A stretch of DNA of 64,000 nucleotides from contig JBMNCQ010000007.1 of assembly GCA_049366715.1 (NCBI GenBank), positions 9,090-73,089 on the forward strand, written 5' to 3'. The stretch comes from JBMNCQ01 sp049366715 (GTDB lineage Bacteria > Bacillota > Peptococcia > Peptococcales > BICA1-8). The stretch's first letter is position 1, and every line of letters starts with the position of its first letter. Both the position numbers and the translations under genes were made by a program. Shown here one piece after another: positions 16,678-25,350 of the stretch. The notes beneath the pieces are model-generated. The model made no database searches. It had not been told where the DNA came from and saw only the letters and a program-made list of their open reading frames with translations.

Positions 16678-19600
16678 TTGACCTTACGTTTTATTATCGG
16701 CCGGGCAGGCAGCGGGAAAACTACATGCTGTCTTAATGAAATCCGGGAACAGCTTTTAGCCTCACAGGAGGGTCGTAATCTTATTCTCTTAGTACCGGAG
16801 CAGGCTACCTTCCAAAATGAACTTGAACTTGCTGCTACCCCTCTTTTACGGGGCAGTATGCGGGCTCAGGTATATAGTTTTCACAGATTAGCCTGGCGTA
16901 TTCTTCAAGAGGTTGGGGGAAGCAGTAAAGTACATATCGGTGAATTAGGCAAACATATGTTGATCCGCCAATTCATTGAAAACCGCAGCGGGGAATTAAA
17001 AGTGTTTTCCGGTGCCAGTGAACGACCGGGCTTTATCGACAGTCTGGCCGCATCCCTTACGGAATTTAAGCTTTATGAAATTAAAGTTGCGGATATTCGG
17101 GCCTTGCTGGAAGATAAGCCGGAGGAAGACTCCCTGTTGTTCTCTAAATTAAAAGATTTAAGCTTGATCTATCAAGATCTGGAGGAGTATTTGGAAGGCA
17201 GCTTTATAGATCCCGACGATTATTTGTCTCTGTTAGCCCAAAAGGTCCCTGCTGCTTCAACTGTCCGCAATGCGGAAATCTGGCTGGACGGTTTTACGGG
17301 ATTTACACCTCAGGAACTTACTGTGATCGCAGCACTTTTAAGTACGGCCCCAAGAGTAAATATCACCTTAACCCTCCAGGAAAACCAGGAAATTTTTAAT
17401 CTTACCAATAAAACTTTTACCAAATTATCGGAAATTGCCGTCAAACTGGGTGTTTCAATTGAAAGACCTCAAGTACTGAAGCAGGAAATACCTCCTAGAT
17501 TCAGAGCTTCGGAAGCTCTCGCTTATCTGGAAAAATCCTTTTTTGCGGTTAATGCCGGGCCTTTCCGGGGGGCGGCAGATGACTTAAAGCTGATAAGCGC
17601 GCAAAACCACCGGGCCGAGGTAGAAGGAATTGCCCGGGAAATCAGACGATTATGCCGGGAAGAAGGCTATAGATATAAGGATATTGCAGTTTTATTAAGG
17701 GATTTCGCAAATTATGATCTATTCATTGAAACAGTGTTCGCCGATTATGAAATTCCTTTCTTTATAGACAGGAAAAGAACAGTCCTGCACCATCCTCTGG
17801 TGGAGCTGATTCGTTCCGCTTTAGAGGTGGTCAACGATGATTGGTGTTATCCGGCCGTATTCAGGTATTTGAAGACCGATTTAACCAATATTTCCCGCAG
17901 TGAAATCGATATCCTGGAAAATTATGTGCTGGCCCATGGAATCAGGGGGCAGGCCTGGTATGCTGATAAGCCCTGGCAATACGGAGGACAGCAGGAACGG
18001 GACACTGATCAGGATACTTTAAAAAATGCGGCCGTGAGTTTGGAAGAAATTAATGAGATTAGGTTTAAAGCAATTAAAGAACTGCAAGCATTTCAGGATA
18101 AATTAAAGCAATCCGGTACAGTTTCCGAGGCGGCCCGGACGATCTTTGAACTGCTGGCGGATTTAGCAGTGGCTCAAAAACTGGAGAGCTGGTCGGATTC
18201 TGCAAATGCCGAAGGGAGATTAGAAACTGCTCAGGAACATAATCAGATTTGGGATGATGTGCTGGATATTTTAGATCAGATCGTCGAAACCCTTGGTGCA
18301 AATCCCCTGGAGTCAGGAAGTCTGCAGAAAGTAATAGATGCGGGATTTGCCGGCTTAAGGCTGGGGATAATCCCGCCGGGACTGGACCATACTCTGGTCG
18401 GTTCTTTGGAGAGAACCCGGAACCCCAATCTTAAGGCAGTTTTTCTTCTGGGTGTCGGAGACGGGATTTTACCTGCCAGACCGGTCAGTGAAGGGCTGTT
18501 TAACGATCAGGAAAGGGAGTTATTAAAGGATAGCGGTTTGGAACTGGCACCGGGAGCTAAGGAGAAACTATTTGATGAAGAATTTATCGTTTATACGGCC
18601 CTGACCCGCGCCGGAAAATACCTGGTACTCAGTTATCCTTTAGCAGACAGCGAGGGGAGAGGGTTAAAGCCTTCGGGGGTAATCAGGCGCATCAAAGAAT
18701 TATTCCCGCAGATCAAGGAAACATATATCGGCATAGAGCCGTCCGGGATAAAGGCTGAAGATTTGGAGTTTATCAGCCATTATCAAAAGACCCTTGCCTA
18801 TCTGGGCACGAAGCTGCGGCAGGCTAAAGAGGGACAGCCCGTAGAGCCGATCTGGTGGGATGCGTACCATTGGCTGTTACATGACAGTAAAGGCCGACAA
18901 GGTTTGCAGAGAGTTATCGAGGGGCTGTTCCATGGGAATCAGGTCCAGCCTATTGACCCCGGATTGGCCAGAAAGCTCCTGGGCAATCCTTTAAGAGTCA
19001 GTGTTTCCAGGCTGGAGAAGTTCCAGGCCTGCCCTTTTGCTTATTTTAGTACATATGGTTTAAGCCTCCGGGAAAGGCAGATTTTTAAACTGACCCAGCC
19101 TGATTTAGGCCGGTTTTTTCATGCTGCTCTGGAACAACTGGCTACTAAAATGGCCGCAAAGAATTTGGACTGGGAGCAAGTTAATAAAAAGCAGGTTTTA
19201 ACCATAAGTAATGAAGTTACGGAGGATTTAATCCCTCAAGTGCAGGGGGAGATTCTTTTAAGCTCTGCCAGGTATAGATATCTTTCCAAGAAGTTCAAAA
19301 AAACAGTACAACGGGCTGCCCTGATCTTAATGGAACATGCCCGGCGCGGTAAATTCAAACCCGTCGGCCTGGAGGTGGCTTTTGGCCCTCAGGGCCGGCT
19401 GCCCGCCCTGAAATTAACTTTAGAAGACGGGACAGAAATGGAGCTTGTCGGCAGAATTGATCGGGTTGATGCCGTATTGAAGGGTGAACAGTATGTACTG
19501 CGGGTGATCGATTATAAATCGGGGAATGCAGGCTTAAGTTTGCTGGAAGTTTTCTATGGTTTAAAGCTGCAGCTTTTAACCTATCTGGATATAATCCTTA

Positions 19601-20142
19601 CCTATGGGGAAAAACTGGTTAACTCCACCAATATCCAGCCGGGAGGGGTACTATATTTCTATCTGAAAGACCCTTTCATTAACAGCACGGGCCCCCTGTC
19701 TGATGAAGAGATCGAAGCCGGGATTCTTAAAGAATTGAAGATGCAGGGACTTTTACTGGCGGATGCGGAGGTCTTCCGGCTGACCGACGGTGCGACCCGG
19801 GAAGGCTGGTCTCCGATTATACCTGCCGCCTTGACCAAAGAAGGTACCTTTCATAAAAATTCCAAAGTAGCTACTTTAGAACAACTGGACCTGCTCCGGG
19901 AGCATATTAGAAACCTGATTAAAAAAGCAGGTCAGTCTATTCTGCAAGGGGAGGTGGGCATTTCCCCTTATCAGCTTAAAGACTTCAAGGCCTGCAGCTA
20001 CTGTTCCTTTCAGGCCGTCTGTCAATTTGACCGGCAGGTAGAAGGCAATGACTACCGGACGATCAAACCCCTGGAAAATGAAGAAGTCTGGAAATTATTA
20101 ACCGGGCAGGGGGAGAATGAAGAATTGAGAATTGAGAATTGA
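16678..20142 (+). CDS. addB: ATP-dependent helicase/nuclease subunit AddB
   Basis: 1154 residues from TTG 16678, which follows GAGGTGAAAAAA; the GTG at 16669 is part of that ribosome site. With AddA it forms the Firmicute double-strand-break resection complex that recognises Chi. Walker A G-R-A-G-S-G-K-T at residues 8-15. The four iron-sulfur cysteines have the expected spacing: C785 (F-Q-A-C-P-F) and C1106, C1109, C1115 (C-S-Y-C-S-F-Q-A-V-C). The nuclease motif is V-I-D-Y-K-S-G near residue 946. Length matches the family. The last codons (E-N-E-E-L-R-I-E-N) are written in the heptad repeat that follows, so the repeat has supplied the C-terminus. Confidence 0.96.
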   Translation: MTLRFIIGRAGSGKTTCCLNEIREQLLASQEGRNLILLVPEQATFQNELELAATPLLRGSMRAQVYSFHRLAWRILQEVGGSSKVHIGELGKHMLIRQFIENRSGELKVFSGASERPGFIDSLAASLTEFKLYEIKVADIRALLEDKPEEDSLLFSKLKDLSLIYQDLEEYLEGSFIDPDDYLSLLAQKVPAASTVRNAEIWLDGFTGFTPQELTVIAALLSTAPRVNITLTLQENQEIFNLTNKTFTKLSEIAVKLGVSIERPQVLKQEIPPRFRASEALAYLEKSFFAVNAGPFRGAADDLKLISAQNHRAEVEGIAREIRRLCREEGYRYKDIAVLLRDFANYDLFIETVFADYEIPFFIDRKRTVLHHPLVELIRSALEVVNDDWCYPAVFRYLKTDLTNISRSEIDILENYVLAHGIRGQAWYADKPWQYGGQQERDTDQDTLKNAAVSLEEINEIRFKAIKELQAFQDKLKQSGTVSEAARTIFELLADLAVAQKLESWSDSANAEGRLETAQEHNQIWDDVLDILDQIVETLGANPLESGSLQKVIDAGFAGLRLGIIPPGLDHTLVGSLERTRNPNLKAVFLLGVGDGILPARPVSEGLFNDQERELLKDSGLELAPGAKEKLFDEEFIVYTALTRAGKYLVLSYPLADSEGRGLKPSGVIRRIKELFPQIKETYIGIEPSGIKAEDLEFISHYQKTLAYLGTKLRQAKEGQPVEPIWWDAYHWLLHDSKGRQGLQRVIEGLFHGNQVQPIDPGLARKLLGNPLRVSVSRLEKFQACPFAYFSTYGLSLRERQIFKLTQPDLGRFFHAALEQLATKMAAKNLDWEQVNKKQVLTISNEVTEDLIPQVQGEILLSSARYRYLSKKFKKTVQRAALILMEHARRGKFKPVGLEVAFGPQGRLPALKLTLEDGTEMELVGRIDRVDAVLKGEQYVLRVIDYKSGNAGLSLLEVFYGLKLQLLTYLDIILTYGEKLVNSTNIQPGGVLYFYLKDPFINSTGPLSDEEIEAGILKELKMQGLLLADAEVFRLTDGATREGWSPIIPAALTKEGTFHKNSKVATLEQLDLLREHIRNLIKKAGQSILQGEVGISPYQLKDFKACSYCSFQAVCQFDRQVEGNDYRTIKPLENEEVWKLLTGQGENEELRIEN

Positions 20143-20155
20143 GAATGGAGAATTT
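20112..20155. repeat. heptad repeat GAGAATT overlapping the addB 3' end
   Basis: Six 7-bp units of GAGAATT type (one GAGAATG each at the two ends, one GAAGAATT). The first four lie inside the coding region and determine the AddB C-terminus and stop. Confidence 0.8.
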
Positions 20156-20210
20156 TAGACAGTGGAGCACCTACGGTACAGTGCCTGGAACAGATAGCTA
20201 ATCAATTGTT

Positions 20211-20325
20211 CTCTGAACTCTGGTCTCTGGTATCTGTTCTCTGAACTCTGAATTCTGAATTCTGTACTCCGGAATAACTGCGGCCGATAAACAATGAACT
20301 ATAAACAATGAACTATAAACTTTAC
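20211..20325. repeat. heptad repeats before addA (CTGAACT/CTGAATT, then ATAAACAATGAACT)
   Basis: 20211-20268 has about eight 7-bp units (TTCTCTG, AACTCTG, AATTCTG). 20287-20325 has 14-bp units ATAAACAATGAACT made from two related heptads. The strand sense of the first block is the complement of the GAGAATT family at 20112 and 24001. Confidence 0.78.
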
Positions 20326-20367
20326 TACTACCAGTCACTATTCTACGAATGCAAAGAGGGTGTTTTT

Positions 20368-23300
20368 ATGACGACCTGGACAAAGGAACAGGAGCAGGCT
20401 ATCTTCACAAGAAATTGTAATTTGCTGGTAGCCGCCGGAGCGGGCTCAGGGAAAACAGCTGTTTTAGTGGAGAGAATTATCTCTCTGATCAGTGATGAAG
20501 AAAACCCTGTTGATATTGATAAATTGCTGGTTGTTACCTTTACCAACGCTGCGGCTCTGGAAATGAAGGAAAGAATAGGCTTAGCGATAAACAAAGCTCA
20601 GAAAAACAACCCTCTTTCCCGCCATTTATACCGGCAGGGTATTTTGCTGAATAAGGCTTCCGTCATGACCCTGCACGCCTTTTGTCTGGAAGTGATTAAA
20701 GAAAACTTTTATCTTCTGGGTATTGACCCTCATTTCCGGATTGCAGATGAGACAGAAGCGGAACTGCTCCGTTTAGATGTTCTGGAGGAGCTCTTGGAAA
20801 ATTATTATATCCGCTGTCAGGACGGCGATGATTTCAGCAGGCTGATTGATGCTTATGGCGGGCAGCAGGATGATAAGCTGATTCAGGAACTGATTATCAA
20901 GCTTTACCTGTTTTCCCGGAGTAATCCCTGGCCCGATCATTGGCTGGAACAGGTGATTGCCGGTTTTACGGACCTGGATTGGTTTCAGGGGCTTTTGCCC
21001 TATGTGCGGATGGAATTAGAGACTGCCGGGGAAATGCTCAAGCAGGCTTACCGGCTGGCCGGGTCACCGGGGGGACCTCTTGCCTACCGGGAGAATTTAG
21101 CTGAAGAGCTAAGGATGGTAGCTGACGGAATAGGCGGGGCCGGGATTTCCTGGGCAGAGGTTTACCGGAGAATCCCGGAGATCGTCTTCAGCAAGCTTCC
21201 CCGGGTTAAAAAAGCTGAAGTTGATCCTGAAATTCAGGAAAGGGTTAAATATTACCGGGATAAGGCCAAAGATAGCATTAAAAACCTCGCGAATAAATAT
21301 TTTCAGAGAGAGCCCCGGGAATTACGGGCTGATTTAGCTGCCGTTATACCTAACCTGCGGATACTTTCCCAACTGGTAAGAGAATTTAGTGCTTTATACA
21401 GCAAAGCTAAAATACAGCGGAACATGATAGATTTCAGCGACCTGGAACATCTGGCTTTAAAACTTCTCCTGGCCGGAGAAGCGGGCCCGGGAAAAATAGT
21501 ACCGTCTGATTTAAGCCGGAAGCTTAAGGAAAAGTATGGGGAAGTCATGGTTGATGAATACCAGGACATTAACGATGTTCAGGAGACGATACTAAAACTG
21601 GTTTCCCGGGATAACAACCGTTTTATGGTGGGGGATGTTAAGCAAAGTATTTACAGGTTCCGCTTGGCTAAACCGGAGCTTTTCCAGGAAAAATACCGTA
21701 CTTTTACTACGAATGGGAACAGTACAAATAAGCGGATTGATTTGTCCCAAAATTTCCGCTGCCGTCAAGAGGTCGTAGACGGAGTCAATTTTATCTTTAA
21801 ACAAATTATGGGGGCGGATTTGGGTGAAATAGATTATAATGATGAAGCCCGGCTGGTATGCGGTGCCATGTATCCGCCATGTACCGAAGAGATGGGGGTC
21901 CAAGGACCGGTAGAATTACATGTGCTGGAGAAGAATTTCCCGGAAGAAATAGAAGAAGAATGGACTCCGCTGGAACGGGAAGCGATAATTATGGGGACAA
22001 GATTGCGGCAGCTGGTAAAGGAGCAGTATGTAGTTTTCGACAAGGAAAAGAATGATTACCGCCCCATCCGCTATTCTGATATCGTAATCTTATTACGTTC
22101 CCCGAAAGGATCGGCCGAAAGGATAATCGAACAGTTCCGGGTCTTGGGTATTCCTGTTTATGCCGAGTTGGGCAGCAGTTATTTTAAAGCAACGGAAATT
22201 CAAGTAATGCTGGCCTTGTTGAAGGTAATCGATAATCCCCGTCAGGACATTCCTTTAGCCGGTGTTTTAAGATCTCCCCTGCTGGGATTAAGTGCCGGGG
22301 AACTGGCAAAGATCAGAATAAACTGCCCCCTGGGGGATTTTTATGATGCGGTGCTGATTGCCGCTGAAAAGGATGAGTCTGAATTAGGTGAAAAACTCAG
22401 AGAGTTTATTACCAGGCTGAGAAAATGGCGGACTCTGGCCCGGCAGGATGATTTGCCCCGGCTTATTTGGACTCTTTACCGGGAGACCGGTTATTTTGAT
22501 TATGCCGGGGCAATGCCGGGGGGAAGTCAGAGACAAGCCAACCTCCGGGCCTTGCATGACCGGGCCCGGCAGTATGAAGAGACCAGTTTCCGGGGTTTAT
22601 TTATGTTTTTGCGGTATTTGGAGCGGCTGGCGGAAAATAAAAGCGATCTGGAAGCAGCCAAGGCTTTAAATGAAAATGCAGACGTAGTCCGTATTATGAG
22701 CATCCACAAAAGTAAAGGATTGGAGTTCCCGGTCGTTTTTGTGGCCGGCTTAGGTAAAGATTTTAATATGCTGGATACCAGGCAGGATATAACTCTCCAT
22801 AAGGACTTAGGGTTGGGACCGGTTTATATTGATCCTGAAAAACGTCTCAAATATCCTACTATTGCCAAACTTGCTATTGATAATAAAATAAAATTTGAAA
22901 CCCTGGCTGAAGAAATGCGGATTTTGTATGTCGCCCTGACAAGGGCCAGGGAAAAGCTGGTTTTAGTCGGTTCGTTAAGAAATTTGCAGCGGAAAATTGC
23001 GAATTGGGACCAGCTTCTTACCGGCACTGATTGGAAAATTCCCGATAGTTTCTTAGCCCAGGGCAATTGCTATTTAGACTGGCTGGGACCTGCTTTGATC
23101 AGGCACCGGGACGGTAGCGGCCTTAAAGCCGGAGCGGGACTTAACGATACCTGCCCTGAATTAAAGGATAAGTCGAGCTGGCAGGTTAAAATTTACCAGG
23201 AAGAGCTTCTGGTGGAGCGTGATGCCGAAGTAGCGGCTACCAGAGAAATGCTGGAATATATTAAAGACCTGCGGCCTATTCAAGTCAACCCTTATTATCA

Positions 23301-24000
23301 CGAAAAGATCAAAGCCAGGCTGGATTGGATTTATCCCTATCAAGATATTACGGCGAAAAGTGCTAAAGTAACCGTTACCGAAATAAAACATAAGTTTCGC
23401 CAACCGGCAGCGAAAAATGAGGACAGGGAAAAACCTTATCTCGGTTTTAGCAAAAGGCCGCTTTTTTTACAGAAAGATAAAGGATTATCCCCTGCGGAGA
23501 GAGGTTCGGCTCTTCATACCGTTATGCAGCATCTTGATCTGCGGCGGGAAATCAGTAAAGAGTATTTGGGGGAGTTTCTTACAGAGCTGGAGAAAGCCGA
23601 AATATTAAGCCGCGAGCAAAAAGAAATCATCGATGTAAACCTTATCCTTAGTCTTCTGAGCAGTCCACTGGGAAAAAGGCTGCGTGCGGCTCGGAAGATA
23701 AAAAGGGAAATCCCCTTCAGTCTTACTCTGGATGCCTGTGAAGTGTATGAAGATTTGGCAGATTGCAGAGAAAAGGTTTTAATTCAGGGTGTGATAGACT
23801 GCTTATGGTATGAAAAGGACGGCTGGGTCTTGCTTGATTATAAAAGTGATGATATCCGGCTTCCGGGCATACCTGAATTTGTCAGGAACTATCAGGGTCA
23901 GATAAATTTATACGCCCGGGCCGTGGAAACCATTATGAAAGAGAAGGTTAAAGAGCGGTATTTATATCTTTTCCGTCTGGGACAGGCGGTAAAATTATAA
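20368..24000 (+). CDS. addA: ATP-dependent helicase/nuclease subunit AddA
   Basis: 1210 residues from ATG 20368, preceded by AAAGAGGG; an in-frame ATG at 20308 lies in repeat DNA. UvrD-type helicase plus RecB-type nuclease, partner of AddB. Walker A A-G-A-G-S-G-K-T at 23-30; helicase motif II V-D-E-Y-Q-D-I-N; motif III G-D-V-K-Q-S-I-Y-R-F-R; motif V S-I-H-K-S-K-G-L-E-F-P-V-V-F; motif VI V-A-L-T-R-A-R-E-K-L. The nuclease active site is L-L-D-Y-K-S-D with D1157 and K1159, then Y-Q-G-Q-I-N-L-Y. Length agrees with the family. It probably forms an operon with addB despite the 225-bp repeat-filled gap. Confidence 0.97.
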   Translation: MTTWTKEQEQAIFTRNCNLLVAAGAGSGKTAVLVERIISLISDEENPVDIDKLLVVTFTNAAALEMKERIGLAINKAQKNNPLSRHLYRQGILLNKASVMTLHAFCLEVIKENFYLLGIDPHFRIADETEAELLRLDVLEELLENYYIRCQDGDDFSRLIDAYGGQQDDKLIQELIIKLYLFSRSNPWPDHWLEQVIAGFTDLDWFQGLLPYVRMELETAGEMLKQAYRLAGSPGGPLAYRENLAEELRMVADGIGGAGISWAEVYRRIPEIVFSKLPRVKKAEVDPEIQERVKYYRDKAKDSIKNLANKYFQREPRELRADLAAVIPNLRILSQLVREFSALYSKAKIQRNMIDFSDLEHLALKLLLAGEAGPGKIVPSDLSRKLKEKYGEVMVDEYQDINDVQETILKLVSRDNNRFMVGDVKQSIYRFRLAKPELFQEKYRTFTTNGNSTNKRIDLSQNFRCRQEVVDGVNFIFKQIMGADLGEIDYNDEARLVCGAMYPPCTEEMGVQGPVELHVLEKNFPEEIEEEWTPLEREAIIMGTRLRQLVKEQYVVFDKEKNDYRPIRYSDIVILLRSPKGSAERIIEQFRVLGIPVYAELGSSYFKATEIQVMLALLKVIDNPRQDIPLAGVLRSPLLGLSAGELAKIRINCPLGDFYDAVLIAAEKDESELGEKLREFITRLRKWRTLARQDDLPRLIWTLYRETGYFDYAGAMPGGSQRQANLRALHDRARQYEETSFRGLFMFLRYLERLAENKSDLEAAKALNENADVVRIMSIHKSKGLEFPVVFVAGLGKDFNMLDTRQDITLHKDLGLGPVYIDPEKRLKYPTIAKLAIDNKIKFETLAEEMRILYVALTRAREKLVLVGSLRNLQRKIANWDQLLTGTDWKIPDSFLAQGNCYLDWLGPALIRHRDGSGLKAGAGLNDTCPELKDKSSWQVKIYQEELLVERDAEVAATREMLEYIKDLRPIQVNPYYHEKIKARLDWIYPYQDITAKSAKVTVTEIKHKFRQPAAKNEDREKPYLGFSKRPLFLQKDKGLSPAERGSALHTVMQHLDLRREISKEYLGEFLTELEKAEILSREQKEIIDVNLILSLLSSPLGKRLRAARKIKREIPFSLTLDACEVYEDLADCREKVLIQGVIDCLWYEKDGWVLLDYKSDDIRLPGIPEFVRNYQGQINLYARAVETIMKEKVKERYLYLFRLGQAVKL

Positions 24001-24052
24001 TTGAGAATTGAGAATTGAGAATTGAGAATTGAGAATTGAGAATTGAGAATTA
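24001..24052. repeat. near-perfect heptad tandem repeat (TTGAGAA)7
   Basis: Seven perfect head-to-tail copies of TTGAGAA directly after the addA stop codon, ending in TTAGGAAGTGAGAAGTGGGAG. It is the cleanest array of the window and is long enough to slip during replication. Confidence 0.92.
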
Positions 24053-24117
24053 GGAAGTGAGAAGTGGGAGTTATCCCGGGAGCGGTAAAATTAAGAAAGT
24101 AGCGGAGGTGCTAAGCC

Positions 24118-25350
24118 ATGCGTATTTTACATACTTCAGACTGGCATCTGGGGAGAACTTTGGAGGGCAGGGACAGAAGCGCCGAACAGGAAGCATTTCT
24201 CCTGGAGATGTGCGATATTGCTGAAAAGGAAAAGGTTGATTTGGTATTGATTTCAGGGGATATCTTTGATACCCCCAATCCTCCTGCCCGGGCGGAGCAG
24301 CTTTTTTATCAAAGTCTCTATGAACTGGCGGCAGGGGGAAGAAGAGGTATTATCGCGATTGCCGGAAATCATGATAATCCTGAGCGCATAAAAGCTGCTG
24401 ATCCTCTGGCCGAACAATTGGGAATAACGCTGGTGGGTTTACCTAAAGACCAGGCTGCCATAGGCACCGGGAGCGGAGGGAGGGTCCGCCGGCTGGAAGC
24501 GGGTCAGGGGTGGCTGGAATTAGCAGTACCCGGCTGCGACCATAGTGCGGTGGTCATAACCCTGCCGTATCCGTCGGAGCAAAGATTGCAGGAAATACTG
24601 GCTGAGACCTTAGCGGAAGAAATCATGCAAGAGAATTATTCGGAAAGAATCGGTGCGATCTTTCGGAAGCTTACCCGGCATTATCGCCGGGATACCGTGA
24701 ATTTGTGCATGAGTCACCTTTTTGTAAGGGGAGGCAAAGAAAGTGAATCGGAACGCCCGATCCAGTTAGGCGGATCTCCTACTGTTGATACATCAATGCT
24801 TCCCCTTAACCATGCCCAGTATATTGCCTTAGGCCATCTGCACCGGCCCCAGCGGGTGGGGGGAGCTGATCATGCCCGCTACTCCGGCTCACCGTTAAGT
24901 TATAGTTTCTCTGAGGCGGGACAGTCCAAGGTGATCTATTTAGTCGACTGCCTGCCGGGAAAAACCCCGCAGGTCCGGGAAATCCCCTTGAGCAGCGGCA
25001 GCCCCTTAGTACGCTGGGAAGCCCGGGAGGGCTTTCAGCAGGTGATTAAATGGTGTGAGGAAAAGCGGGATCTCACTGCCTGGATTGATTTAACGGTATA
25101 TATAGATGAACCGTTAAACATCAGTCAGGTTAAACAATTAAAGGACCTCCGCCCCGGCATCATCAATATCAGACCGGTGTTTAATAAGCAAATGCCGGCC
25201 GGTTTTAAGGCGGAGAATAGGATGAATCTGCCTGTAGAACAATTATTCCGTGACTTTTATCAGCAAAATTTCCAGTCTGAGCCTAATGGCGAGCTTATCA
25301 GGTTATTTCTGGATTTGTTAGCGGAGGAGAAAGAGGTTGAAGCTTCATGA
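24118..25350 (+). CDS. sbcD: SbcD (Mre11-type) nuclease subunit
   Basis: 410 residues; ATG after GCGGAGGTGC. All phosphoesterase motifs are present: T-S-D-W-H-L-G-R (I), I-S-G-D-I-F-D-T (II), A-G-N-H-D-N-P (III), M-S-H-L-F (IV) and L-G-H-L-H-R-P-Q (V), the Mn2+ ligands of Mre11 enzymes. Works with SbcC on DNA ends and hairpins. Its stop overlaps the sbcC ATG (ATGA), so the two subunits are translationally coupled. It follows addA closely and makes a resection/hairpin-processing cluster. Confidence 0.97.
   Translation: MRILHTSDWHLGRTLEGRDRSAEQEAFLLEMCDIAEKEKVDLVLISGDIFDTPNPPARAEQLFYQSLYELAAGGRRGIIAIAGNHDNPERIKAADPLAEQLGITLVGLPKDQAAIGTGSGGRVRRLEAGQGWLELAVPGCDHSAVVITLPYPSEQRLQEILAETLAEEIMQENYSERIGAIFRKLTRHYRRDTVNLCMSHLFVRGGKESESERPIQLGGSPTVDTSMLPLNHAQYIALGHLHRPQRVGGADHARYSGSPLSYSFSEAGQSKVIYLVDCLPGKTPQVREIPLSSGSPLVRWEAREGFQQVIKWCEEKRDLTAWIDLTVYIDEPLNISQVKQLKDLRPGIINIRPVFNKQMPAGFKAENRMNLPVEQLFRDFYQQNFQSEPNGELIRLFLDLLAEEKEVEAS

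Noticed and set aside
24001..24052. Heptad array considered as a CRISPR-like array
   Set aside because: Units are 7 bp with no spacers and no cas genes are present.
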